A DNA stretch of 64,000 nucleotides, from positions 1 to 64,000 of the forward strand of contig CALMYH010000040.1 in the NCBI GenBank assembly GCA_937873395.1, in the 5' to 3' direction. This document shows, piece by piece, positions 1 to 8,534 of the stretch. The notes below the pieces were generated by a model. It did no database searches. It saw only the letters and a list, made by a program, of their open reading frames with translations, and had not been told where the DNA came from. This DNA comes from an uncultured Burkholderiales bacterium (GTDB taxonomy: Bacteria; Pseudomonadota; Gammaproteobacteria; Burkholderiales; Burkholderiaceae_C). The position numbers and the translations under genes were made by a program. Within the stretch, counting starts at the first letter, position 1; every line of letters begins with the position of its first letter.

Positions 1-1748
1 CGCGCGTAGATGTTGAGCAGCTCGGCCGCGGCATCACGCACCTGCTCGGCCGCCTTGCGTTTGGCCTTGTCCCACTGGCCGCTGCCCAGCTTGTGCAGCG
101 GCGCCTCATCCGCACTCACGCCGGTGTAGCGGCCGATCAGTTGCAGCTGGCTGACCGGTACATACAGCACCGCCTTGTCGGCGTACTCCAGGTGCAGGAA
201 CTCCTGCAACAGGGGGCTGCCGTCCGGGTTTCGTTCGCCCATGTCCAGGTTGACCAGCCCCCGGTAACGGCCGATGCCGTGCTGGGTATGAACCACCGGG
301 TCGCCCACGTTGAGTTCGCTCAGGTCCTTGATCAGCGCGTCGACATCGCTGACCTGTTCCTGCTTCTTGCGCCGGCGCGTGGTGGGGCCGGCGGCAAACA
401 GCTCGGTCTCGGTGACCAGGTCCACCGACGCTTCGACCCAGGCAAAGCCGCTGGTCAGGGCGGCGGTGGCGATGCCGACCTTTTCCTCGCTGTCCAGGAA
501 TTCGTTCAGCGAGTCGAACACCGGCGGGTTCAGGCCGCTGGCGCGCAGGAAGTCGAGCAGGCTCTCGCGACGACCATCGCTCTCGGCCAGCATCAGCAGG
601 CGGTGCGGGTTCTGGCGCAGGTGGGTCTGCAGGCGTGCCAGCGGATCGTCCGCGCCACGCACCACGGTCAGGTCGGGGAGCTTCTGGGCAAAGGCGCTGT
701 CGTGAACATCGTCGACCCCGGGCCGGATGGCCAGCTGGGCATGGGTCCGGGCTTCGGTGTGGAACTGCTCGGCACTCAGAAACAGGTGCTCCGGCGCCAG
801 GGCCGGTCGCTCCGGGTCGCCTTGCACCAGGCGGTATCGGTCGCGTGTGTCCTGCCAGAAGCGCTGGAAGGCCGGTTCCAGGTCACCGTGCAGCACCACC
901 GTGGCCTGCTCGCCGAGGTAGTCGAAAACGGTGGCCGTCTCGTCAAAGAACAGGGGCAGGTAGTACTCGATGCCCGCGGTGGCCACCCCATTGCCCATGT
1001 CCTTGTAGATGCGGCTCTTGGTCGGATCGCCCTCCAGCAGTTCGCGCCAGCGGCTGCGAAAGCGCGCCCGCGCGGCATCGTCCATGGGAAACTCGCGCCC
1101 CGGCAGCAGGCGCACCTCAGGCACCGGGTACAGGCTGCGCTGGCTGTCGGGGTCGAAGGTGCGGATGGAATCGATCTCGTCGTCGAACAGGTCCACCCGG
1201 TAAGGCACCGGCGATCCCATGGGGAACAGGTCGATCAGGCCACCACGGACCGCGTACTCGCCCGGGCTGACCACCTGGCTCACGTGCTGGTAACCGGCCA
1301 GCGTCAGCTGGGACTTGAGCTGGGCCTCGTCCAGGCGTTGGCGCCCCTTGAACTCGAAGGTGTAGGCCGCCAGGAAAGAGGGCGGGGCCAGCCGGTACAG
1401 CGCCGTGGTGGCCGGCACCAGCACGACATCCGCATCTCGTGTACCACCGTGGCCGTAGATGCGCCAGAGCGTAGCCAGTCGTTCGCTGATCAGGTCCTGG
1501 TGGGGCGAGAATGCGTCGTAGGGCAGGGTTTCCCAGTCGGGGAACAGCGCACAGCGCAGGTCCGGTGCGAAGAAGGCCATCTCGTCGATCAGCCGCTGGG
1601 CGTCGGTGGCGTCGGCGGTGACGATGGCGACCGGGCGGCCCTCGGCTTTTTCGCGCAAGCCCAGCCGGGCCAGCAGCAGTGCGTCGGCCGTGGCCGGTGG
1701 GCGGGGCAGTGCAAAGCGCTTGCCGGCGTGCAGTTTGGGCAGGTCCAT
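1..1748 (-). CDS. mfd: Transcription-repair coupling factor Mfd, N-terminal part (cut by window edge)
   Basis: Mfd is a DNA translocase that pushes stalled RNA polymerase off lesions and recruits UvrA. Reading the minus strand from the ATG at 1748 gives about 582 residues with no stop, running off the window start. It begins MDLPKLHAGKRFALPRPP and contains the UvrB-like N-terminal module (FFAPDLRCALFPDWETLPYD, then SPHQDLISERL, then VSPGEYAVRGGLIDLFP). The RNA polymerase-interacting region follows, with GDPVVHTQHGIGRYRGL near residue 500, and the visible part ends AAELLNIYAR. The helicase motor and C-terminal domain lie outside the window. The full family length is about 1,150 residues, so roughly half is present. 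It is divergent from ispD. The family call is firm; the start is the first ATG of the conserved N-terminus. Confidence 0.95.
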   Translation of the reverse strand, partial: MDLPKLHAGKRFALPRPPATADALLLARLGLREKAEGRPVAIVTADATDAQRLIDEMAFFAPDLRCALFPDWETLPYDAFSPHQDLISERLATLWRIYGHGGTRDADVVLVPATTALYRLAPPSFLAAYTFEFKGRQRLDEAQLKSQLTLAGYQHVSQVVSPGEYAVRGGLIDLFPMGSPVPYRVDLFDDEIDSIRTFDPDSQRSLYPVPEVRLLPGREFPMDDAARARFRSRWRELLEGDPTKSRIYKDMGNGVATAGIEYYLPLFFDETATVFDYLGEQATVVLHGDLEPAFQRFWQDTRDRYRLVQGDPERPALAPEHLFLSAEQFHTEARTHAQLAIRPGVDDVHDSAFAQKLPDLTVVRGADDPLARLQTHLRQNPHRLLMLAESDGRRESLLDFLRASGLNPPVFDSLNEFLDSEEKVGIATAALTSGFAWVEASVDLVTETELFAAGPTTRRRKKQEQVSDVDALIKDLSELNVGDPVVHTQHGIGRYRGLVNLDMGERNPDGSPLLQEFLHLEYADKAVLYVPVSQLQLIGRYTGVSADEAPLHKLGSGQWDKAKRKAAEQVRDAAAELLNIYA

Positions 1749-1823
1749 GCAGAAGGTCGTCAGCGGTAGGAGTGTCGCGGGTGCCAGCGCAGCGTGGCGG
1801 ACAGGGGCTACAGGAAAACAGCA

Positions 1824-1853
1824 ACACCCCCCGGCCAAGGGGCAGGGGGGTGT
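1824..1853. other. GC-rich hairpin between divergent mfd and ispD
   Basis: ACACCCCCC at 1824-1832 pairs perfectly with GGGGGGTGT at 1845-1853, giving a 9-bp stem around a 12-base loop. It sits in the 130-base divergent spacer. On either strand it lies in the 5' leader rather than after a gene, and no T-run follows, so it is not an obvious terminator. A TAGAAT -10-like hexamer follows at 1864-1869 in front of ispD. A role in the leaders is only inferred. Confidence 0.4.
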
Positions 1854-1878
1854 GGGTCGATTTTAGAATGGCATTCCC

Positions 1879-2613
1879 ATGACGCACCCGTCTCCCGGCG
1901 AAAGCCCTGTTTCCCGACCGGCCGGCCCGGCCCGATGCCACGCCCTGCTGCCCTGTGCGGGGACGGGCAGTCGCGCCGGTACGCCCCAGCCCAAGCAGTA
2001 CCAGACGGTCGCTGGCCGTCCCATGGTGATGCACACCCTGGCGGCCTTTCTGGCTGAGCCGCGCCTGACCAGCATCCGGGTGGTGGTGGCGCCGGACGAC
2101 CGCTTTCTCCGCCCGGATGACCCGCGCATCGTGCTGGCGCGATGTGGTGGTGCGTCCCGGGCCGAGAGCGTCTGCAACGGCTTGCGCACCATGCTGCAGG
2201 ACGGTGTTCCTCAGGACGACTGGGTGCTGGTGCACGATGCGGCGCGCTGTCTGGTGACACCGGCCGATATCGGACGCCTGATCGATGCCTGCGCAGAAGA
2301 CGCCGTGGGCGGTCTGCTGGCGCTGCCTCTGCCCGACACCCTGAAGCAGGCGCAGGCTGGGCGGTCGGTCGCGACGGTGGACCGGGCCGACAAATGGCTG
2401 GCCCAGACGCCGCAGATGTTTCGTCTCGGCGCGCTGTTTTCGGCCCTTGAGGCCGCGCGCGGCGACGGTTTTGCCGGCATCACCGACGAGGCCAGCGCCA
2501 TCGAGCGCAGTGGCCAACGCCCCCTGCTGGTTCCGGGCACGTCACGCAACTTCAAGGTGACCTACCCTGAAGACTTCGCGGTGGCCGAGGTCTTGATCGG
2601 GGGCCTCCGGTGA
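1879..2613 (+). CDS. ispD: 2-C-methyl-D-erythritol 4-phosphate cytidylyltransferase IspD
   Basis: IspD transfers CMP from CTP to methylerythritol phosphate in the cytosolic MEP route to isopentenyl diphosphate. The 244-residue product shows the nucleotide-binding signature [13 protein letters not shown] followed by [11 protein letters not shown]. It also has the [13 protein letters not shown] segment, the DTLKQA segment and the C-terminal [11 protein letters not shown] region typical of the family. Length is slightly above the usual 230 because of a short N-terminal extension before [10 protein letters not shown]. The ATG at 1879 is taken as the start; no strong Shine-Dalgarno is visible. ispF follows after 40 bases, so the two probably form one transcript, as is common in Gammaproteobacteria and Betaproteobacteria. 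Confidence 0.95.
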   Translation: MTHPSPGESPVSRPAGPARCHALLPCAGTGSRAGTPQPKQYQTVAGRPMVMHTLAAFLAEPRLTSIRVVVAPDDRFLRPDDPRIVLARCGGASRAESVCNGLRTMLQDGVPQDDWVLVHDAARCLVTPADIGRLIDACAEDAVGGLLALPLPDTLKQAQAGRSVATVDRADKWLAQTPQMFRLGALFSALEAARGDGFAGITDEASAIERSGQRPLLVPGTSRNFKVTYPEDFAVAEVLIGGLR

Positions 2614-2653
2614 ACTCCCCAGTCCGACATCCCGCTCCGAGGAGCAATACACC

Positions 2654-3145
2654 ATGAATTCACACGCAAGCATGCGCATCGGCGAAGGCTGGGACGTCCA
2701 TGCGCTGGTGCCGGGGCGCGCGCTGATCATAGGCGGTGTGCAGATTCCCTATTCCTGCGGCCTGCTCGGGCACTCGGACGCCGACGTGCTGTTGCACGCC
2801 GTCACCGATGCCGTGCTGGGGGCCGCCGGCCTGGGCGACATCGGCCGGCATTTCCCGGACACCGACGAGCGGTTCAGGGGCGCCGACTCCGCCCGCTTGC
2901 TGGCCGAAGCCATGCGCCGTGTGCGCGAAGTCGGCTACGAACTGGCCAACGTGGACAGCACGGTGATCGTGCAGGCGCCCCGGCTGGCGCCCCACATTCC
3001 CGCCATGGTGGACTCGGTGGCGCAGGCGCTCGGTGTGGCGCCCGCGCAGGTCAACATCAAGGCCAAGACCGCCGAGAAGCTTGGCCCGGTGGGGCAGGGC
3101 CTGGCAATCGAAGCACGTGCGGTCGCCTTGCTGAGGGGACGTTGA
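2654..3145 (+). CDS. ispF: 2-C-methyl-D-erythritol 2,4-cyclodiphosphate synthase IspF
   Basis: IspF cyclises CDP-methylerythritol phosphate with loss of CMP, two steps after IspD in the MEP pathway; the enzyme is a trimer with zinc. The 163-residue product has the metal-binding GEGWDVHAL (Asp and His), [26 protein letters not shown] and the GRHFPDTD motif, then the C-terminal [10 protein letters not shown] nucleotide-binding stretch. A purine-rich site (gaggag) lies upstream of the ATG at 2654. An internal ATG at 2672 ([10 protein letters not shown]) would match typical shorter homologues, so the start could be six codons later. It converges on envZ. Confidence 0.96.
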   Translation: MNSHASMRIGEGWDVHALVPGRALIIGGVQIPYSCGLLGHSDADVLLHAVTDAVLGAAGLGDIGRHFPDTDERFRGADSARLLAEAMRRVREVGYELANVDSTVIVQAPRLAPHIPAMVDSVAQALGVAPAQVNIKAKTAEKLGPVGQGLAIEARAVALLRGR

Positions 3146-3187
3146 TCCGCACCCGACCCGGCCGGCCGTTTGCCTGGGACAAACGCT

Positions 3188-4654
3188 TCAGTGGGCTGGC
3201 GCGGTCGCTTCGGACGAGGCAGGTGCTGGCGGAGGCGCAGCGGGTTTCTTCTCGGGGCTCGCTCGCACCAGCTTGATGTGGGCCGCCAGACCGCCCGTGC
3301 TGCTGTTGGCCAGCACGAAGCGCCCACCCATCCGGTTGATGGCGCGCTCCACGATGGCCAGACCCAGGCCGGTGCCCGTGGCCGCAGTGCGTGAGACGTT
3401 GCCACGGAAGAAGGGCTGGGTCAGCTGTTCGAGGATGTCGGGACTGACACCGGTGCCGTGGTCGCGCAGCTTGACCAGCACGGCATCGCCTTTGGGCTTG
3501 GCCGCAATCTCCACGGTGGCGATGTGGGTGTCAGGGTCCTTGCCATAGCGCTGTGCGTTCTCCAGCAGGTTGGCGAACACCCTTTGCAGTTCGACTTCAT
3601 CGCCCATGACCACCGTGTCCGGCGGAATCTGGGCGCTGATCTGCAGCGCGGGGTCGTTGCCCATCGCAAAAACCGCCGATTCCACGACCTGATTGAGGGA
3701 CACCCGTTGTGGCTCGTTGTGTTCCGGTCGGGCGTAGTCCAGGAACTTGTCGATGATGGCGTTGACCTGCTCGATGTCCGCCGCCATGTGTTCACGCGCC
3801 TGCGGGTCGTCCACACTCATCTCGGTTTCCAGCCGCAGGCGTGCCAGCGGTGTCCGCAGGTCGTGCGAGATGCCCGCCAGCATCAGGGCCCGGTCCTGCT
3901 CGATCTTGGACAGGCGCTGGGCCATGCGGTTGAAGCCGATGTTGACCTCGCGGATTTCGCTGGTGGCCACGGCCTCGTTGAGCTGGCTGGCAAGAAAGTC
4001 CCCCTCACGCAGGCGACTGGCCGCAAAGGACAGCTTCTTCAGGGGACGGTTGATCAGGCCCGCGATCACCGCCGCTCCGGTCAGCGACAGGACCGCGGCG
4101 ATGGCCAACCAGATCAGCCAGGTGGTGCCAGCGACCAGCCCGATGCGGGACGGGTCGGTGAGCAGCCAGTAGGGATCTTCTTCAATGGTGAACCCGATCC
4201 ACAGCCCCGGGGAGCCGTTGACCTCGCGCGCCACCAAAGTGTCGTCCCCCAGGCGAACCCGCAGCAGATCGGCCACCCGACGACCGAGCGAGTCGGTCCC
4301 GTAGGGCCGGAAGGTGTCGGTGGGCTCCCGTGGTGCAATTCTCAGCCCCTCCTCGTCGGCCAGTGTCTTGACCAGCGACACCCGCGCAATCGAATCCGAG
4401 TGCACCAGGGCGGCGCGGCTCAGGTTGACCAGCGAGGCCAGTTGCTGGGCGCTCTGCAGCGCGCGGGGCTCGAACTCCAGGGCGCGGAAGGTCTGCAGCC
4501 AGGCCACGATACAGCCCACCAGCAGCAGCGAGAGCAGAAAGAAGGTGCGCCAGAACAGGCTGAGTTCGCGCGGTCGGCGCCGCTCCAGCTGTGCCGGCGC
4601 GGTCTCCAGGGACTGCGGCTGGGTTTCGAACGAAACCCGCGAATCGTCATTCAT
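3188..4654 (-). CDS. envZ: EnvZ-like osmosensor-type histidine kinase
   Basis: This is a membrane sensor kinase that phosphorylates the adjacent OmpR-type regulator. The 488-residue protein has a cytoplasmic N-tail, a first membrane segment at about residues 35-53, a periplasmic domain of roughly 120 residues and a second membrane segment near 175-200. A HAMP linker (INRPLKKLSFAASRLREGD) follows. The phosphoacceptor box is AGISHDLRTPLARL. The ATPase region has the N-box LLENAQRYG and the G-boxes DHGTGVSP and GTGLGLAIVERA. The C-terminus is a Pro/Ala-rich tail (KKPAAPPPAPASS). The start codon shares one base with the stop of ompR (TGATG), so it is translationally coupled. The EnvZ assignment rests on the OmpR partner and architecture; the stimulus is unknown. 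Confidence 0.9.
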   Translation of the reverse strand: MNDDSRVSFETQPQSLETAPAQLERRRPRELSLFWRTFFLLSLLLVGCIVAWLQTFRALEFEPRALQSAQQLASLVNLSRAALVHSDSIARVSLVKTLADEEGLRIAPREPTDTFRPYGTDSLGRRVADLLRVRLGDDTLVAREVNGSPGLWIGFTIEEDPYWLLTDPSRIGLVAGTTWLIWLAIAAVLSLTGAAVIAGLINRPLKKLSFAASRLREGDFLASQLNEAVATSEIREVNIGFNRMAQRLSKIEQDRALMLAGISHDLRTPLARLRLETEMSVDDPQAREHMAADIEQVNAIIDKFLDYARPEHNEPQRVSLNQVVESAVFAMGNDPALQISAQIPPDTVVMGDEVELQRVFANLLENAQRYGKDPDTHIATVEIAAKPKGDAVLVKLRDHGTGVSPDILEQLTQPFFRGNVSRTAATGTGLGLAIVERAINRMGGRFVLANSSTGGLAAHIKLVRASPEKKPAAPPPAPASSEATAPAH

Positions 4655-5385
4655 CAGGCATTGCCGTCCGGCACAAACACATAGCCCACGCCCCAGACGG
4701 TCTGCAGGTAGCGGGGCGACGAAGCATCCTCTTCGATCAGCTTGCGCAGGCGGGAAACCTGCACGTCCAGACTCCGGTCAAAAGGTTCGAATTCGCGTCC
4801 ACGGGCCAGTTGCGCGAGCTTTTCCCTCGACAGCGGTTGCCGGGGATGGCGAACCAGCGCCTTGAGCATCGCGAACTCGCCGGTCGTCAGCGACAGGTCT
4901 TGGCCGTCCTTGCGCAGGGTGCGCAAGCTGAGGTCGAACTCGAAGGGCCCGAACCTGACAATCTCGGCATCCTGGGACGGTGCTCCTGGCACCTCGGCTG
5001 GCGGTCGGCGGCGCAGCACCGCATGGATGCGCGCCAGCAGCTCGCGCGGATTGAAAGGTTTGCCCAGGTAGTCGTCGGCGCCGACCTCCAGCCCCACGAT
5101 GCGGTCCACGTCCTCGCTCTTGGCCGTGAGCATGATGATGGGCGTGCGGTCGCCGTTGGCCCGCAGGCGCCGGCAGATGGAGAGCCCGTCTTCGCCGGGC
5201 ATCATCAGATCGAGCACGATCAGGTCGACGGCGTCGCGTTGCAGGACCCGGTTCAGCGCCTTGCCGTCCTCGGCCAGCATGACCTCGAACCCCTCCTGCA
5301 TGAGGTAGCGGCGCAGGAGGTCGCGGATGCGCACATCGTCGTCGACGACCAGGACCTTGTTGAGGCGAGCGTTGGTTTGTGGCAT
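4654..5385 (-). CDS. ompR: OmpR-family response regulator
   Basis: This is a DNA-binding regulator paired with the kinase just downstream. The 243-residue product has a receiver domain with the acidic pocket VVDDD (residues 13-17), the phosphoacceptor Asp59 in VLDLMMPGEDG, the switch Thr in IIMLTAKSED and Lys in GKPFNPREL. A winged-helix domain follows (LTTGEFAMLKALV, RSLDVQVSRLRKLIEED, LQTVWGVGYVF). A GGGAG Shine-Dalgarno lies seven to eight bases before the ATG at 5385. The name follows strong resemblance to OmpR of the EnvZ/OmpR system. Target genes are not shown by the sequence, but GTTACA repeats lie in the upstream divergent spacer. Confidence 0.92.
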   Translation of the reverse strand: MPQTNARLNKVLVVDDDVRIRDLLRRYLMQEGFEVMLAEDGKALNRVLQRDAVDLIVLDLMMPGEDGLSICRRLRANGDRTPIIMLTAKSEDVDRIVGLEVGADDYLGKPFNPRELLARIHAVLRRRPPAEVPGAPSQDAEIVRFGPFEFDLSLRTLRKDGQDLSLTTGEFAMLKALVRHPRQPLSREKLAQLARGREFEPFDRSLDVQVSRLRKLIEEDASSPRYLQTVWGVGYVFVPDGNA

Positions 5386-5403
5386 GGCTGCAACTCCCGA
5401 AAA

Positions 5404-5477
5404 TGTAACAGCCTGGATTGTGTCAGTCGCAAGTGCTTGTCCGCCAGCGATTTTCGATTTGCTGACAAGGTGTTACA
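5404..5477. promoter_or_regulatory. Divergent spacer with paired TGTAACA/TGTTACA half-sites
   Basis: TGTAACA at 5404-5410 and its exact inverse TGTTACA at 5471-5477 flank the spacer between ompR (minus) and the small exported gene (plus). On the ompR strand a TTGCGA hexamer can be paired with a weak -10 that overlaps the first copy. GTTACA-like elements are known in binding sites of OmpR/RstA-type regulators, so autoregulation is plausible, but this is an inference from two short motifs. Confidence 0.35.
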
Positions 5478-5553
5478 GATGTTGCCTCGGCAGATGCAGC
5501 CTTCACGGAGCCTTCATCACACAATCGTTTGCCTTGGCATACTCACACCTCCG

Positions 5554-5865
5554 ATGAAGCCGGTTTCCTACATCCTGATCAGCACCCTGGCGGCGACGCT
5601 TGGCACAGGGTCCTCATGGGCCGAGGCCGAGACACCGGCACTCGTGCAGGGCGGTTCGGTCCTGCTGCTCCCCGTGGAGGCGGACCCGCATGCCCATGCG
5701 GGGCATGCCCCGTCGGTCCGGCTGCGTGACAGCCTGTCCGCGTGGGAGCACAAGGACTTCGAGAAGGCGCAGGTCTATCCCTACCGGCTGTCGGTGGATG
5801 AGCGCAAGCGCATGCGCGAGCAACTGCGAAGCCAGGCACCCTCCTACAGGATTCCCCATCCATGA
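5554..5865 (+). CDS. Small exported protein of unknown function
   Basis: I do not recognise a family. The 103-residue product starts with a typical signal peptide (MKPVSYILISTLAATLGTG, likely cleavage after SSWAEA). A short mature domain follows, with a histidine-containing stretch DPHAHAGHAPS and a charged C-terminal half (SAWEHKDFEKAQ, SVDERKRMREQLRSQ). Its stop overlaps the start of the SIMPL gene (ATGA), a strong sign of co-translation. I chose the ATG at 5554 because it gives a clean signal sequence; the longer reading frame upstream is antisense to ompR. The histidines could bind metal, but this is only a suggestion. Confidence 0.7.
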   Translation: MKPVSYILISTLAATLGTGSSWAEAETPALVQGGSVLLLPVEADPHAHAGHAPSVRLRDSLSAWEHKDFEKAQVYPYRLSVDERKRMREQLRSQAPSYRIPHP

Positions 5866-6662
5866 CCCCAGTCAGATCCGCAACGCCCCCCCTGTCGGGG
5901 TCGGGCGCCTCTGGTGTTGCCCGTCCTGACGCCGTGCGCCGGCGCCCTTGGATGCTGGTGGCCGGTGTTGTCGGACTGCTAGCGGCCCTGCATGCGGTGC
6001 CATCGGGCGCACAGCCGGTCGGAATGGCTCCCGCTCCCGCGCGGGTGCTTCACCTTTCGGCCAGCAGCTTTCTGGAAGTGCCCCAGGACTGGCTCACCAT
6101 GCGGCTGAACACCACCCGCGAGGCATCCGATGCCACCACGGTCCAGAACGAGCTGAAGGTGGCGATGGAAACGGCATTGAGGGTGGCTCGGGAGGCCGAG
6201 CAGGGCGATGCCCTGCGCGTGCGAACCGGGCAGTTCAGCCTGTCGCCGCGCTATGGAAACCAGGGGCGCATTCAGGGCTGGCGCGGCAGCGCCGAGCTCA
6301 TTCTGGAGGGGCGGGATGTGGAGCGCATCGCGCGCACGGCCGGTCGCATCCAGACACTCACCCTGGCGCAGTCCAGCTTCAGCCTCTCACGCCAGGCCCA
6401 GCAACGCCTGGAGTCCGAGGTTCAGTCCCAGGCCATCGAGCGCTTTCGTGCCCGGGCCACGGAAATGACCCGGGCCTTCGGCTACCAGGACTACGAGCTG
6501 CGTGAGGTGAACGTCAGTTCGTCCGATGAGGGCGCCGTGCCCATGCGGGCCCCCATGATGGCCATGGAAATGCGAGCCGCCGCGTCGGACGCTCCGGTGC
6601 CTGTCCAGGCGGGCATGTCCAGCGTCAGCATCACCGTTTCCGGCTCGATCCAGATGCGCTGA
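5862..6662 (+). CDS. SIMPL-domain (DUF541) exported protein
   Basis: This is a periplasmic or inner-membrane-anchored member of the SIMPL family, which includes E. coli YggE, reported to lower oxidative stress. The 266-residue product has a hydrophobic segment at about residues 29-50 (WMLVAGVVGLLAALHAV), then the domain proper. That starts with HLSASSFLEVPQDWLTMRLNT and continues through VARTGQ-like and SLSPRYGNQGRIQGWRGSAEL strands to a C-terminal VSITVSGSIQMR, which is characteristic of this fold. It is translationally coupled to the preceding small exported protein. The biochemical function of the family is not established. Confidence 0.85.
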   Translation: MTPVRSATPPLSGSGASGVARPDAVRRRPWMLVAGVVGLLAALHAVPSGAQPVGMAPAPARVLHLSASSFLEVPQDWLTMRLNTTREASDATTVQNELKVAMETALRVAREAEQGDALRVRTGQFSLSPRYGNQGRIQGWRGSAELILEGRDVERIARTAGRIQTLTLAQSSFSLSRQAQQRLESEVQSQAIERFRARATEMTRAFGYQDYELREVNVSSSDEGAVPMRAPMMAMEMRAAASDAPVPVQAGMSSVSITVSGSIQMR

Positions 6663-6663
6663 A

Positions 6664-6679
6664 GGGCCGGGCGCGGCCC
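6664..6679. terminator. Short hairpin between convergent genes
   Basis: GGGCCG at 6664-6669 pairs with CGGCCC at 6674-6679 across a GGCG loop, inside the 24-base gap between the convergent SIMPL gene and bdhA. No T-run follows on either strand, so termination activity is uncertain. Confidence 0.35.
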
Positions 6680-6686
6680 GGGTGCA

Positions 6687-7457
6687 TCACTGGGCGACCC
6701 AGCCGCCGTCCATGTTCCAGGCCACGCCACGCACGTTGTTGCCGGCTGGCGAGCAGAAGAACACCGCCAGTTCACCCAGCTCATCGGGCGTCGTGAACTG
6801 CATGGAGGGCTCTTTCTCGCCCAGCAGGACCTTCTTGGCGTCTTCGTTGGACAGGCCCAGGGCGGCGGCCTTGGCATCCACCTGCTTTTGCACCAATGGG
6901 GTCAGCACCCAACCCGGACAGATGGCGTTGCAGGTGATGCCCGTGGGTGCGGTTTCCAGGGCCGTCACCTTGGTCAGCCCCACGATGCCGTGTTTGGCCG
7001 CCACGTAGGCCGATTTTTCGGCCGATCCCACCAGACCATGCACCGAGGCCACGTTGATGATGCGCCCCCAGTTGGCTTCGCGCATGGCCGGAAGCGCCAG
7101 TCGCGTGGTGTGGAAGGCGCTGTTCAGGTTGATGGCGATGATGGCGTCCCAGCGCTCGACCGGGAAGTCTTCGATGCGGGCCACATGCTGGATGCCGGCG
7201 TTGTTCACCAGGATGTCGGTGCGGCCGAAGCGCCCGGCCACGTATTTCATCATGTCCTCGATCTCGGCCGGCTTGCTCATGTCGGCGCCGTGGTAATCGA
7301 CCTGTACCCCGAGGGCGGCAATCTCGGCTTTCGGCCCTTCGGCGTCGCCAAAACCGTTGAGGACGATGTTGGCGCCCTGGCGCGCCAGCGCCTTGGCAAT
7401 GCCCAGACCGATGCCGCTGGTGGATCCGGTGACAAGGGCGGTCTTGTTCGCAAGCAT
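6687..7457 (-). CDS. bdhA: D-3-hydroxybutyrate dehydrogenase
   Basis: This enzyme oxidises D-3-hydroxybutyrate to acetoacetate with NAD+, the step that feeds degraded polyhydroxybutyrate into central metabolism. The 256-residue protein is a short-chain dehydrogenase. It has the Rossmann glycine motif TGSTSGIGLGIA, the NNAGIQHVARIEDFP segment, the Ser of NVASVHGLVGS and the YVAAKHG catalytic Tyr-Lys pair. The stretch NAICPGWVLTPLVQKQ is typical of BdhA rather than FabG. The ATG at 7457 has a TGGAG site upstream; an in-frame TTG six codons earlier lacks one. It is divergent from the alpha/beta hydrolase. Confidence 0.93.
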   Translation of the reverse strand: MLANKTALVTGSTSGIGLGIAKALARQGANIVLNGFGDAEGPKAEIAALGVQVDYHGADMSKPAEIEDMMKYVAGRFGRTDILVNNAGIQHVARIEDFPVERWDAIIAINLNSAFHTTRLALPAMREANWGRIINVASVHGLVGSAEKSAYVAAKHGIVGLTKVTALETAPTGITCNAICPGWVLTPLVQKQVDAKAAALGLSNEDAKKVLLGEKEPSMQFTTPDELGELAVFFCSPAGNNVRGVAWNMDGGWVAQ

Positions 7458-7586
7458 GGGGTGACTCCAGTTCAATTACGATAGGTTGGTCAATGACGGT
7501 GTGGCGGTTGGCGCCGGACGCGCGCTGGCAGGTTTGCCGGGCGCCGCTGCACCATTATCGTGGACAGTTTCAGGGACCCTATCGAG

Positions 7587-8534
7587 ATGCAAGAGCCCGT
7601 TCTCCGTTTTCTGGATCTTCCTGCCAGCGAGGCCGACCCCGGTGGCCGCCGACTCGCGTACTGGGACTGGCAGAGCCAGACGCCCCGTCCGTTGTCGGTG
7701 GTGGTGTGTGTGCATGGCCTGTCCCGCCAGGGTCGCGACTTCGACAGCCTCGCCCGTGCCCTGACCGACCGTCACCGGGTTGTCGCGGTGGATGTGGCGG
7801 GTCGCGGTCAGAGCGATCGCCTGGCCGACCCGATGCGCTACCAGGTGCCCACCTATGTGGGCGACCTTGTCCAACTGCTCGCGCTGTTTCGATCCCGGCA
7901 GCCCGGTGTGCCCATCGACTGGGTGGGCACCAGCATGGGCGGCCTGATCGGCATTGGAGTGGCCAGCCAGCCCGCCGCCGGCCTGCGGCGGCTTGTGCTC
8001 AACGATGTCGGCCCGGTCATCCGATGGGAGGCCCTGGAACGCATCGGGGGATACGTCGGGAAGGACCCCGAATTCGCATCGGAGCAGGCCGGCATCGAAT
8101 ACCTGGCCTCGATCTCCAGTGGCTTCGGGCCGCACACGCCGCAGCAGTGGAGCGCCTTGTCGCGTCCGATGCTGCGCCAGGTCAACGGTCGCTGGCGCCT
8201 GCACTACGACCCGGCCATTGCAGCGCCACTGCGTGCCATGCTCGCGGTCACCGATCCGCAGCAGGTGGCGGCCATGGTGGCCGCAGGCGAACAGGCGCTG
8301 TGGGCGGCGTACGATGCAATTGGCATTCCCACCCTGCTGTTGCGGGGTGCCGATTCGGACCTGCTGGCCAGCGAAACGGCACAGGAAATGACCCGTCGCG
8401 GACCGCATGCCCGTTGCGTCGAGTTCCCCGGCGTCGGCCATGCGCCCACCCTGGTCAGTGAAGACCAGATGGCGGTGGTTCGGAACTTCCTGTCCGATCC
8501 GTCACCCGCCCCCCACCAAGGGGTGGAGCAGTGA
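7587..8534 (+). CDS. Alpha/beta-fold hydrolase
   Basis: This is a serine hydrolase of the alpha/beta superfamily with unknown substrate. Visible features are the oxyanion-hole stretch VCVHGLSRQGRDF, the nucleophile elbow GTSMGG, an acidic residue in the LRGADSDLL loop and the C-terminal catalytic His in GVGHAPTL. The ATG at 7587 gives 315 residues; an in-frame GTG at 7560 would add nine residues. Neither has a convincing ribosome site. Its stop overlaps the GTG start of relA by four bases (GTGA), so the two are co-translated. Neighbouring bdhA and phaR hint at polyester metabolism, but no lipase-box variant diagnostic of a PHB depolymerase is seen. Confidence 0.85.
   Translation: MQEPVLRFLDLPASEADPGGRRLAYWDWQSQTPRPLSVVVCVHGLSRQGRDFDSLARALTDRHRVVAVDVAGRGQSDRLADPMRYQVPTYVGDLVQLLALFRSRQPGVPIDWVGTSMGGLIGIGVASQPAAGLRRLVLNDVGPVIRWEALERIGGYVGKDPEFASEQAGIEYLASISSGFGPHTPQQWSALSRPMLRQVNGRWRLHYDPAIAAPLRAMLAVTDPQQVAAMVAAGEQALWAAYDAIGIPTLLLRGADSDLLASETAQEMTRRGPHARCVEFPGVGHAPTLVSEDQMAVVRNFLSDPSPAPHQGVEQ

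Noticed and set aside
93-1769. Long plus-strand open frame of 558 codons
   Set aside because: It is antisense to mfd, whose translation is clearly conserved. High GC creates long stop-free shadow frames.
1824-1853. GC-rich hairpin read as a terminator
   Set aside because: It lies between divergent starts, not after any gene, and lacks a T-run.
3458-4684. Plus-strand open frame of 408 codons
   Set aside because: Antisense to envZ, which has full kinase motifs.
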